NCBI GenBank assembly: GCA_964583095.1
Contig: CAZOVB010000068.1
Location: 1-23,426 of the forward strand
Length of the DNA stretch: 23,426 bases
Reading direction: 5' to 3'
Source: CAZOVB01 sp964583095
GTDB taxonomy: Bacteria; Planctomycetota; Phycisphaerae; SM23-33
Shown: positions 1-7,137 of the stretch, piece after piece
Layout: every line of letters begins with the position of its first letter
Numbering within the stretch: position 1 is the first letter of the stretch
Notes under the pieces: generated by a model
The model's input: the letters and a program-made list of their open reading frames with translations, nothing else
Told to the model about the DNA's origin: nothing
Database searches by the model: none
Translations under genes and position numbers: made by a program

Positions 1-381
1 GCATCTCGACTCGCTTCGCTCGCTCGATACTGCGCAAATGGTCCAAGAATCGGGGGGAAATGGGCCTGTTTGAAGTTTTTGAAGTCGGTTGAAGGTTGGG
101 GCGTCTGCGGGGGGTGGGTTCTTGAAGCGTATTGCGCTCTCCTTGCGGGATTTTGAAGTCAATTGCGGGTTAATTGCGGATGGAAAGCGAGAGCGAAAAG
201 GAGAGGCATAAGGATTATAAGGTATGATCTGTTCAAGGGTTAAAGGAATTTCGAACCATGGGTTGATGGGGTTGGATCGTTCGGAGGCGGTAGCTGGGGA
301 GGGCGTTTTTCCGTCAGCCAAGGATTTTTCGGGTTTGGCGTATTGAGGTTTTGCGCGAATGGTTAAAAGTTGGCGGGGGGG
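1..381. other. Non-coding edge region with short direct repeats
   Basis: I see no convincing gene in this stretch. It begins with a CTCG-rich low-complexity tract (about 8-27). It also holds five copies of TTGAAG, starting at 70, 79, 89, 122 and 153, and two copies of AATTGCGG (161-168 and 172-179). It lies downstream of the GrpB-family gene, which reads away from it. A frame open from base 1 to about 156 has no start codon in the window and no recognisable protein features. The region could belong to the neighbour left of the window edge. Confidence 0.5.
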
Positions 382-1320
382 TCAGGTCTGGTCCTGGATT
401 GCGCGGTCGGTCCAGTGCTGGACGAAGTCGCCCTTCTGGCGGGTGTAGCGTTCGCGGTCGTGGCTGAAGTTGGCGGCGAGGTCTCGCTTGAGTTGTGCGT
501 AGCGGTTTGCGATGTCGGGGTGGTCGGCGAGGTAGTTTCGGAAGGTCAGGCCCTGCCAGATGCGGTGCCCGGCCGGTGCGATGTGGAGGTGGTGTGTTCG
601 CAGGCCCATGGGGGTCCGTCGTTTGATGAGGATCATGTGGTCGATGTACCACCAGTACTCCCAGGTGGGGTCGTTGAGGGCTGAGAGGACTTGCAGCCGG
701 GCGTGTGGGAAGGAGGGGACCTCGACGAGCAGGTCGATCAGCGGCTTGGCGATCATATCCTTTATTGAGGTGCTGCCGTAGTGTTCGATACGTCCGAGAG
801 CCTGGGCAGGCAGGGTTTGCCGTAGCCAATCGATCATCTCTCGGGCCTGGTTTGTCCAATCGGGGTCGTACTCGACGATTTCGACGTCATCCTGGAATTG
901 TTTGTCGGGCTGGAAGGGGACATGGGCGAAGAGTTCGAGGCTGGCCTTGGCCAGGAGGGTCTCCTGGTGGCATGGGGCGAGGATTTCGGGTTCTCCCAGC
1001 CAGCGTTGTGGGTCGCTCTGGAGTGGTGTTCGCCATTTCCAGCCGATGTGGACCTGTCGGGGCTCGGTTGCCTCCGGGCGGCCTACGGTGAGGGTCTCGT
1101 CGGCAAGCTCCCACTGGACCATGCCTTGGGGGGTTTCGATGTCGCCCCGGACCTCGATACCCAGGAAGCGCAGGTGGCTGTTTTGCAGGCCTATGAGTCT
1201 GCCGCCGCTGTTTTCGGGTGGTATGTGCCGGCGGATGTGGGCAAAGGCCTGGAGTTCCAGGCTGTGGTCTTCCGGCGGGGTCGGGGGCTGGAGGAGTCCG
1301 ATGATTTTGAGGTCTGTCAC
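382..1320 (-). CDS. GrpB family protein with probable GyrI-like N-terminal domain
   Basis: The C-terminal half (about residues 145-312 from the start used here) is a clear GrpB (UPF0157) domain. It opens with VEIVEYDPDW, carries the hallmark HYGSTS...AKPLIDLLVEV near residue 180, and later has RTHHLHIAPAG. GrpB belongs to the nucleotidyltransferase fold and its substrate is generally unknown. The N-terminal part (about 20-140) has a stretch, LGIEV...TPQGMVQWELAD, resembling GyrI-like/AraC effector-binding domains; this assignment is my inference. The start is uncertain. The frame stays open to 1500, but the first 60 codons are proline-rich, overlap the divergent gene and look non-coding, so I chose the GTG at 1320. 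No good ribosome binding site precedes it. The gene diverges from the AnmK-like gene. Confidence 0.8.
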   Translation of the reverse strand: MTDLKIIGLLQPPTPPEDHSLELQAFAHIRRHIPPENSGGRLIGLQNSHLRFLGIEVRGDIETPQGMVQWELADETLTVGRPEATEPRQVHIGWKWRTPLQSDPQRWLGEPEILAPCHQETLLAKASLELFAHVPFQPDKQFQDDVEIVEYDPDWTNQAREMIDWLRQTLPAQALGRIEHYGSTSIKDMIAKPLIDLLVEVPSFPHARLQVLSALNDPTWEYWWYIDHMILIKRRTPMGLRTHHLHIAPAGHRIWQGLTFRNYLADHPDIANRYAQLKRDLAANFSHDRERYTRQKGDFVQHWTDRAIQDQT

Positions 1321-1493
1321 TGGGTTTGGCCCGCAGATAGAGGGATATTCCCGCCCCGGCTGGCTTGGGGCCTGTCTGGCTGGGATGATACGCTGGCTTG
1401 GGGGTTTTAGCCAGTGGGAATCGGGCCGTTGGGGCTCCGGGCCGGCTGGATGGGCCTTGCGATCTTGGGCGTGATGCATTGGAATGGTCGGCC

Positions 1494-2600
1494 ATGGCAT
1501 CGCGGAAGAGGAATTATCTTGGCCTGTCCCTTGGGCGCAGCGGCTTGGGGGTGGAGGCAGCCCTGGTTGAGGCTTGGGGCGGCAAGCGCAGGCTGTCGTT
1601 TGCGCGTCGTGGGGCAGGGTATGTCAAGTGCGATCCTGTACTTCGGGAGGATCTGCTGGCCTGGATGGCGTCGGGCCGCGGGGAGGGCGATCGTCCTTGG
1701 CGGAAGCTGGCCCGGCTGTGTGGCACGGCGTGTGAGCAGGTTTGCCGGCGGAGCGGTGTTGAGGCCGGGGAGCTGTTTGCCCTCGGCTGGTTGGGGCCGG
1801 ATGCGCAGTCGGAAGGTTTCGGCGCTGCCTTGGCGGAGGAGATGGAACTGCCGGTGGCCTGCGGCTTTGCAGCCGGTGCCCGACAGGCCGGAGGCGAGGC
1901 GTGCCTGGTCGAGGCCTGGCCCATGTGGCAGCGGGTGAAGGATGCGAAGCTCAGTCGGGCTGTGGTTCGGCTGGGGTGGATGGCCCGGTTGTACTTTGTA
2001 GGGGCCGGGGCGGAGGAAGTGGAAGTTGTGGCCGGTGATCTGGGCCCTGCGGGGGTGGTTCTGGACGCCTTGGCCCGGGAGCACTTCGACCTGGCCTGCG
2101 ACGTGGACGGCGCCATGGCGGCCAAAGGTCGCGTGCTGCCGGAGATGCTCAACGAGTTGCTTTCCCACGCGTGGTTTCAGCGATCGCTTCCGAAGCTGGC
2201 CAGGTCCTCAGACTGGTCGCATCGGTACCGCAAGCGTCTGGAGATGATTTCTCGGAATCACGGTGGGCGGCCTCAGGATGAGGTGGCCACGGTGACGGAA
2301 ATGGTGGCCCGGCTTGTGGATCGGGCTGTTTCGGGTTTGACGGAGCGGCCGCACCAGGTGGCTTTGACGGGCGGGGGCTCGGCGAATATCACCCTTGCCG
2401 GTCGGATCCGTGAGTTGCTCAGTCCGTGCAGTACGGTCTCGGCTGCGGTGCTGGGTCTGGATTCCCGGTCGTCTCGGGCCGAGGCGGCGGCGATGCTGGC
2501 AGCGGCCCGGCATGCGGGTCGGGAGATCTGGTCGCCCCAGGCGACGGGGGCATGTTGTCCGGGGGTGCTGGGGACATGGCTCGAGCCGGGGAGGGTCTAG
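1494..2600 (+). CDS. Diverged anhydro-N-acetylmuramic acid kinase (AnmK)-like protein
   Basis: At 368 residues it matches the usual AnmK length (about 370). AnmK phosphorylates 1,6-anhydro-MurNAc during cell-wall recycling. The C-terminal half follows the family: a GDLGPAGVVLDAL segment equivalent to the catalytic D-T-G-P region, DVDGAMAAKGRV, PKLARSSDW in place of PKSTGRE, and the nucleotide-binding LTGGGSAN followed by SRAEAAAMLAAA. The N-terminal half is eroded: the family's MSGTSLDG(V/I)D motif appears as LSLGRSGLGVE, and the NxGGIAN motif reads RLGWMAR. It may be a pseudokinase or have another substrate. The ATG at 1494 is the only nearby in-frame ATG; its ribosome site is weak. Its TAG stop overlaps the GTG start of the next gene, implying translational coupling. 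Confidence 0.75.
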   Translation: MASRKRNYLGLSLGRSGLGVEAALVEAWGGKRRLSFARRGAGYVKCDPVLREDLLAWMASGRGEGDRPWRKLARLCGTACEQVCRRSGVEAGELFALGWLGPDAQSEGFGAALAEEMELPVACGFAAGARQAGGEACLVEAWPMWQRVKDAKLSRAVVRLGWMARLYFVGAGAEEVEVVAGDLGPAGVVLDALAREHFDLACDVDGAMAAKGRVLPEMLNELLSHAWFQRSLPKLARSSDWSHRYRKRLEMISRNHGGRPQDEVATVTEMVARLVDRAVSGLTERPHQVALTGGGSANITLAGRIRELLSPCSTVSAAVLGLDSRSSRAEAAAMLAAARHAGREIWSPQATGACCPGVLGTWLEPGRV

Positions 2601-2935
2601 TGGAGATTGCGGCCCAGGCGAACGTTGCGCAGTTCTTCGAGGCGACGATGCTGATCTGTTTCGGCGCGGGCTGGCCGGCTTCGATTCTGCGGACCTGGCG
2701 AGCCAGGAGCGTGGCCGGCAAGAGCCTGCTGTTCCTGGTGCTGGTTTTTACGGGATACACAGCGGGGATCGTCGCCAAGCTGATTCGCGCAGGCCAGGGC
2801 GGGACCTGGCCGGAGTGGGTGACGCTTCTGTACAGCCTCAATGCGCTGCTGGTGGGGACGGACATTCTGCTGTATCTCAAGTACGCCGCAAGGGATCGGG
2901 AGCTGGACGTAGCCCGTCCGGGACGTCGTCGATAA
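2600..2935 (+). CDS. Small three-helix SemiSWEET/PQ-loop-like membrane protein
   Basis: This 111-residue protein has three predicted membrane segments, at about residues 10-27, 38-60 and 74-96. The first is followed by WPASILRTWRARSVAGKS and then a GY pair, which resembles the PQ-loop pattern (PQ...KS..G.S...F...GY) of SemiSWEET-type transporters, with WP replacing PQ. SemiSWEETs are 3-helix sugar transporters that dimerise; function here is inferred only from this likeness. The GTG at 2600 overlaps the TAG of the AnmK-like gene and has a strong GGGGAGG five bases upstream; an in-frame ATG at 2576 is a possible alternative start. The coupling to a sugar-kinase-like gene is suggestive of sugar handling. 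The C-terminus is basic (RPGRRR). Confidence 0.7.
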   Translation: MEIAAQANVAQFFEATMLICFGAGWPASILRTWRARSVAGKSLLFLVLVFTGYTAGIVAKLIRAGQGGTWPEWVTLLYSLNALLVGTDILLYLKYAARDRELDVARPGRRR

Positions 2936-2939
2936 AAAC

Positions 2940-2973
2940 AAGGCCCGGATCCCTTTGGAAGGAGCCGGGCCTT
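2940..2973 (-). terminator. Intrinsic terminator between convergent genes
   Basis: AAGGCCCGG (2940-2948) pairs with CCGGGCCTT (2965-2973). The stem continues past one A-G mismatch by TCC/GGA, leaving an 8-base loop. Read on the minus strand the stem is followed by TGTTTTTATC, so it is a good terminator for the DUF11 lipoprotein gene ending at 2994. On the plus strand it lies just after the SemiSWEET-like gene but lacks a T-run, so it may act weakly in that direction. Confidence 0.8.
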
Positions 2974-2993
2974 GGATGAGACTGCAGGTCAGG

Positions 2994-4571
2994 TCATTCG
3001 TAGATGTGCGTACTTTCGGTTTCCTCGACCGGCTTGGTGGTGACATCGCTGGTGAGGGTTACCTTGAAACGCACGTCGCCGGTTTCCTGGCCTTTGACGA
3101 TAACGCGATACGTGGCCGTATCTTTCGGCGCCAGTGTAGCCAAGGGCGCGAAGGTGACGGTCTTGCCGTCAACGGTGGCCTTGGTGGGGCCTTCGGCCGA
3201 GACGTACTTCTGCTCGGCGGGGATTTCGGCAACGATCCGGACGTTGGTGTCTTTGAGGGAGCCCTGGTTGGTCACACGGATTTCGTAGACCTCATTGGCT
3301 CCGACCTCGATGGGGTCTGAGACGTCGACCATTTCCAGGAGGATGGCGGGGATTCCTTCGACCTGGACGGTCTGGGCCTGGGACTTATCGTCGGCACAGT
3401 AAGCGCTGGCCATCACGCGTGACTTGAGTGCGCCCTGGTTCATCGCACGCACCTTCACGGTGAATTCCTTGGACTGATCAATGCCAAGGGTTCCCAGTTC
3501 CCAGCGGATGGTTCCGCCGGAGTGCTTGCCATTGCCCGAGGCGGAGATGAATTCAACGCCGGAGGGCAATTCCTGGACAAGCTGAGCGTTCTCGGCCGGG
3601 GCATCTCCTTCGTTCCTGACCGAGATGGTATATTCGATCGGGCGGCCGATGAAACGTTTGTTGGGCGCGTTCTGCCGGACAACGAGTACCGGCGTGCGAA
3701 CATCCGTTTCGACCATGGAAGACTGGGCTTCGATCCCTTCAGCACTTGTGAGGCTCACGTTGTGGCTGTAGGAACCGGTCTTGTCGGCCCTGGCGCGGAG
3801 GGTGATCTTGCGACTCTCACCGGGGGCCAGGTCATTGATCGGAATCTTGCGGCTGCTCTGTCCATCCAGGTCCTGAATGCCATCGGGGTAGTCGCTCATG
3901 ACGACCACATCGCATGCGGTCCCAGAGCCGGTGTTCTTGATGATGGCTGTGTAGACCAGGGGATCGCACAGCAAGGACTGTTCGGGGCCTTCGAGGGTCA
4001 ACTGGAGTTCCGGCTTGACCGCACTCATGGTGAGGCACAGGCCCTGTTGCTGCCATTCAGCATTGGCGCAACTGGTCAGGTCTCCGGTTTCCGAAGTGGT
4101 TCCGGTGATCTCGAGTTTGCGGGTCTGGTTGGCGGCGAGTTGGCCGACGTTCCAGGTCAGGTCCCTTCCGCTGCGGTCAACGGACTTGCTGATATCCTGG
4201 ACTTCAAAGCCCTCGGGCAGCTGTTCGTGGACGCGGACATTCTGAAGGGCCATCCTGGTAAGGTTGGTCACCTCGATGTGATAGGAAAACTCCTTGCCGG
4301 CCATGATCTTATTGGGCCCGATCTTCTTGACGAGCAGGACGCTGGTGTTGCGATTGCCGGTAGGCAGGGCCAGCGAACTGGTAACTTCCGAGCCTTTGAC
4401 GCTGCATGTTCCATCGTCTGTGACGGCCTCGGCGTGCACTCTGGAAGGTGAAGACGAAGCCACTTGGCTGTCTTCTCCGTTGCTCATCGACTGCTTGCAG
4501 GCGTCGCAGCCTGCCATCAGGACAGCCAGTGCAGCCAAGGCTGTCGCGAATACGTGGGTAGTAACTTTCAT
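2994..4571 (-). CDS. DUF11-repeat lipoprotein
   Basis: This is a 525-residue exported protein. A lipoprotein signal peptide ends in LMAGC with Cys22 as the lipidated residue. After a Ser-rich linker come four Ig-like DUF11 repeats, at about residues 78-165, 185-275, 292-390 and 410-525. Each has the V.N.G...A..V.V...LP.G pattern and a later W..G.L strand. Such repeats occur in surface and envelope proteins, including large planctomycete secretome proteins; a structural or adhesive envelope role is likely but unproven. AAGGAG lies seven bases before the ATG. The gene is 91 bp downstream of the lipoprotein peroxiredoxin on the same strand, so the two could share a transcript, and it ends at a clear terminator. 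Confidence 0.88.
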   Translation of the reverse strand: MKVTTHVFATALAALAVLMAGCDACKQSMSNGEDSQVASSSPSRVHAEAVTDDGTCSVKGSEVTSSLALPTGNRNTSVLLVKKIGPNKIMAGKEFSYHIEVTNLTRMALQNVRVHEQLPEGFEVQDISKSVDRSGRDLTWNVGQLAANQTRKLEITGTTSETGDLTSCANAEWQQQGLCLTMSAVKPELQLTLEGPEQSLLCDPLVYTAIIKNTGSGTACDVVVMSDYPDGIQDLDGQSSRKIPINDLAPGESRKITLRARADKTGSYSHNVSLTSAEGIEAQSSMVETDVRTPVLVVRQNAPNKRFIGRPIEYTISVRNEGDAPAENAQLVQELPSGVEFISASGNGKHSGGTIRWELGTLGIDQSKEFTVKVRAMNQGALKSRVMASAYCADDKSQAQTVQVEGIPAILLEMVDVSDPIEVGANEVYEIRVTNQGSLKDTNVRIVAEIPAEQKYVSAEGPTKATVDGKTVTFAPLATLAPKDTATYRVIVKGQETGDVRFKVTLTSDVTTKPVEETESTHIYE

Positions 4572-4662
4572 TTGTTTTCTCCTTTACACCTTAAAAACTT
4601 GTCCAATTCTGATTGCTCATTTATTGCCCTCGCCCGGACAACCAGGGCAGGGGATCTTCGGG

Positions 4663-5262
4663 CTACTCCTGTAGCTCGCGAAGCTTTTGCTCTACTCGTC
4701 TTGCGTGGCCAGTGGGGATCACTTCGGGCCAGTGATAGCGGATCATGCCATCGGGCCCGATGAGAAACGTACTTCTCGCGATACGACCGCCCCGGTTGGG
4801 GACATCAATCCAGGCACCGTAGGACCGAAGCACCTCCTGGGTGGGATCGCTAAGCAATTCAATTTCCAGGTTGTACTTACGGCTGAACCGGAGATGACTG
4901 GAGGGGGTTTCGTTGTTCATCCCAAGCACGACGGCGTTGAGATTTTCGAAGTTGACAAGCAGATTGGTGAAATCCGTAGCCTCGCAGATGCATCCGGGGG
5001 TGTCGTCGGCCGGGTAGAAGTACAAAACGACCCACTGCCCGCGAAAATCCGAAAGGCTTACCGGTTGGCTTTTCTGGTTGAGCAGCGTGAATCCCGCAGC
5101 TCGGGTACCTGCAAAGCCGGACCTGCCTGAGGCAGCTTCTTCCATCTTTGTCGGCGATGGATTGCCCAGGGCGTTGTCGGATCCACCCATCGAGTTCTGG
5201 TTGCCGTTGCAGCCTGCAATCAGACCCAAGCCAATTGTTATCAGCGCGATAAGTTTTTGCAT
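4663..5262 (-). CDS. Lipoprotein peroxiredoxin (BCP/AhpC-TSA type)
   Basis: This 199-residue thiol peroxidase reduces peroxides at the envelope. The ATG at 5262 gives a compact lipoprotein signal (lipobox LIAGC, Cys18), which is why I prefer it to the in-frame ATG at 5316. The thioredoxin-fold domain spans about residues 53-199, with FRGQWVVLYFYPADDTPGC carrying the peroxidatic Cys91, a conserved Thr three residues before it, and the partner Arg in RSTFLIGPDG. Oddly, a second Cys sits only two residues on (Cys93, in GCICEA), where E. coli BCP has its resolving Cys at +5. Membrane anchoring suggests it acts outside the cytoplasm, in line with the downstream DUF11 lipoprotein. It diverges from a glutaredoxin-like gene. 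Confidence 0.88.
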   Translation of the reverse strand: MQKLIALITIGLGLIAGCNGNQNSMGGSDNALGNPSPTKMEEAASGRSGFAGTRAAGFTLLNQKSQPVSLSDFRGQWVVLYFYPADDTPGCICEATDFTNLLVNFENLNAVVLGMNNETPSSHLRFSRKYNLEIELLSDPTQEVLRSYGAWIDVPNRGGRIARSTFLIGPDGMIRYHWPEVIPTGHARRVEQKLRELQE

Positions 5263-5453
5263 ATCATCTAGACCCCAGTCGGTGTCAGAAGGACTTTGCA
5301 TTTGTTTCAGTGCCATTTGCGGCTTCCACGCCCCTCACTGTTAACTTTAGACCTGGGCCGGTGGTGAAACACAGATTCGGAAGAAAAATGGGGGAATCTC
5401 CCAGAGACGTTGCGATATTGGATTTGATGCTTGGTATTGTGTTTGGGACCGCC

Positions 5454-5475
5454 GTTTTCTCCGCCGACAGAAAAC
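5454..5475. promoter_or_regulatory. 22-bp inverted repeat in divergent redox intergenic region
   Basis: GTTTTCT (5454-5460) and AGAAAAC (5469-5475) form a perfect 7-bp inverted repeat around an 8-base GC-rich spacer. It sits between the peroxiredoxin gene (start 5262) and the glutaredoxin-like gene (start 5539), about 35 bp upstream of a TATGAT (5510-5515) that could be a -10 box for the latter. No good -35 box matches. It could be an operator for a dimeric regulator or an RNA hairpin; neither is shown. Confidence 0.4.
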
Positions 5476-5538
5476 AGGGGCCGAGGGTGAGTTGCCCGTA
5501 AAACCGCGCTATGATTCTCCAGGCAATGAGAGAAGAGA

Positions 5539-5799
5539 ATGCTTACCCTACGAGTAACAGAAGACTGCAAACGATGTCGAAGCCTTGCAGGAGAGATGGC
5601 GCAGAACCACCTTGCTCACAAGGTCCTGCGTGTTGCTCCGGAAGATAGGTCGGCCCACAGCCTGCTGGATGGATCCGAAAAGATCCAGGGCCACGACGCC
5701 ATCGAGGCTCGAATTCAATCGCTGCTTGGCCAGCGCCGTCAATGGCAGCGGTACCCTTCGGACGTTTGTTTCGACTACGGCAGGGAGGATGAATCGTAG
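5539..5799 (+). CDS. Glutaredoxin/thioredoxin-like small redox protein
   Basis: This 86-residue protein begins with a beta strand followed by a CKRC motif (Cys10 and Cys13), the CxxC redox site expected right after strand one of a glutaredoxin fold. Later it has LLDGSEKIQGHDAIEARIQSL, where DG...I.G..AI corresponds to the usual glutathione-side loop and final helix, and a C-terminal RRQWQRYPSDVCF segment that I have seen as a conserved tail in small bacterial thioredoxin-like proteins. It lacks the TVP cis-proline loop in recognisable form. A purine-rich GAGAAGAG precedes the ATG. It reads away from the peroxiredoxin gene and converges with lysA, ending seven bases from the lysA stop. A role in thiol-disulfide exchange is likely; the partner is not evident. 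Confidence 0.72.
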   Translation: MLTLRVTEDCKRCRSLAGEMAQNHLAHKVLRVAPEDRSAHSLLDGSEKIQGHDAIEARIQSLLGQRRQWQRYPSDVCFDYGREDES

Positions 5800-5806
5800 C
5801 CGCTTT

Positions 5807-7105
5807 TTACCTTTTCGGGTCGTCGAGTTTCTCGGGTTCGAGAAGGTCCTGGTAGGTTTCGCGGCGGCGGATCACCTTCCAATTTTCGCCGTCTACGAGG
5901 ATCTCCGGGCAACGCGGACGCGAATTGTACTGACTGGCCATGACGAACCCGTAGGCGCCGGCGGAGAAGACCGCAAGCAGATCGTTCCGCTGGAGCGGCG
6001 GGAGCATCCGGTCCTTTCCGAGGAAGTCGCTGGATTCGCAGACGCCTCCCACGATATCCACCTTCTGGGAACCGGGAGGGGCAAAATCCATCTTTCTTAC
6101 CGGCACCGGGGACCCGGCGGGAAGCGTAACGGGGTAGATGAAGTGCTCCCCGCCATACAAGGCTGGGCGAATCAGGTCGGTCATGGCTGCGTCTGCAATC
6201 ACGAAATTCCGATCACCGCCCTTCTTCACATACTGCACCTGGGTCAGAAGGATGCCGGCATTGCAGGAGATCTGTCGGCCCGGCTCGATGACGATCTCCA
6301 GATCGCGGTTTTCGAGAAGCGGAAGGATCTGGGAAGCGTAGTCGCTCGCCGGAGGGGAGGCTCCTTCCTCGTAGTCCGAGGCATATCCGCCGCCGATATC
6401 GAGGCAGCGCACAGGCAAGCCCCTGGTCGAAAGCTCGTCGATCAGCGAGAGTGTTTTCTCGATGGCCTGCACATACGGCTGGGGGGAGTAGATCGGCGAG
6501 CCGATGTGGATGTGGATGGCGTCGAGGGTGACGTTGTCATCCCGGCCATAGGATTCAAAGAACCTCTGGGCCCGTTCAATGTCTACGCCGAACTTGGTTT
6601 CCTTCTTTCCGGTGACGGTATAGGTGTGGGTTTTGGGGTCGTAGACGTCGGGATTGACGCGCAGGGCGGCCCGGGGCTTTACGCCCAGTCTGCCGGCCAG
6701 TCGGGACAGATTCTCGAATTCCTGCTCGGACTCCACGTTGAACAGGCCGATCCCGGCCTGGAGGGCCTCGGTCAGTTCGCGATCGGTCTTGCCTACGCCG
6801 GCGAAGACGATTTTCTTCGGATCGGCTCCGGCCTGTAGACAGCGATAGAGCTCCCCGCCGCTGGTGACATCGAAGCCTGCACCTTCCCGGACCATCAGTT
6901 CCAGGACGTGGAGATTCAAGAGGCTCTTGACGGCGAAACACACCAGTGGATCTGCGGGAGAGAAGGCCTCTGTGAAGGCTCTGTAATGCTGTTGCAGCGT
7001 CGCTTTGGAATAGACATAGCAGGGGGTTCCCTCTGCACGGGCCAGGGCGTCCATGGGAGTGTCTTCGCAGTAGAGCTTGTCATTCCGGTAGATAAAATGA
7101 TCCAT
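5807..7105 (-). CDS. lysA: Diaminopimelate decarboxylase
   Basis: LysA converts meso-diaminopimelate to L-lysine using pyridoxal phosphate, the last step of the pathway. The 432-residue protein has the fold III decarboxylase signatures in order: CFAVKS with the PLP lysine at Lys60, the IHIHIGS strand with the active-site His, the phosphate-binding GGGYASDYEEG, EPGRQISCNAG, then CESSDFLGKDR with the catalytic Cys from the partner subunit, and GAYGFVMASQYNSRPRCPE. The ATG at 7105 gives the normal length; the frame is open further upstream, but that overlaps the glycerate kinase gene. It starts 32 bp after the glycerate kinase stop, so it is probably the last gene of the four-gene run. It ends seven bases from the convergent glutaredoxin-like gene. 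Confidence 0.95.
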   Translation of the reverse strand: MDHFIYRNDKLYCEDTPMDALARAEGTPCYVYSKATLQQHYRAFTEAFSPADPLVCFAVKSLLNLHVLELMVREGAGFDVTSGGELYRCLQAGADPKKIVFAGVGKTDRELTEALQAGIGLFNVESEQEFENLSRLAGRLGVKPRAALRVNPDVYDPKTHTYTVTGKKETKFGVDIERAQRFFESYGRDDNVTLDAIHIHIGSPIYSPQPYVQAIEKTLSLIDELSTRGLPVRCLDIGGGYASDYEEGASPPASDYASQILPLLENRDLEIVIEPGRQISCNAGILLTQVQYVKKGGDRNFVIADAAMTDLIRPALYGGEHFIYPVTLPAGSPVPVRKMDFAPPGSQKVDIVGGVCESSDFLGKDRMLPPLQRNDLLAVFSAGAYGFVMASQYNSRPRCPEILVDGENWKVIRRRETYQDLLEPEKLDDPKR

Positions 7106-7137
7106 AACTTCCGACTTTCGGTCCAGGTAAAGGAGTC

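Noticed and set aside
314..859. A 181-codon minus-strand frame rich in Pro and Arg
   Set aside because: It overlaps the GrpB domain in another frame, and its composition is typical of a shifted GC-rich reading.
1321..1500. N-terminal extension of the GrpB-family frame up to an ATG at 1500
   Set aside because: The 60 extra residues are proline-rich, lack structure and overlap the start of the divergent AnmK-like gene.
4624..4651. Short stem TGCCCT/AGGGCA between the peroxiredoxin and DUF11 genes
   Set aside because: Only six base pairs with a long loop and no T-run on the transcribed strand, so it is too weak to call a terminator.
5585..6838. A 417-codon plus-strand open frame
   Set aside because: It overlaps the glutaredoxin-like gene out of frame and runs antisense to lysA; its translation shows no family features.
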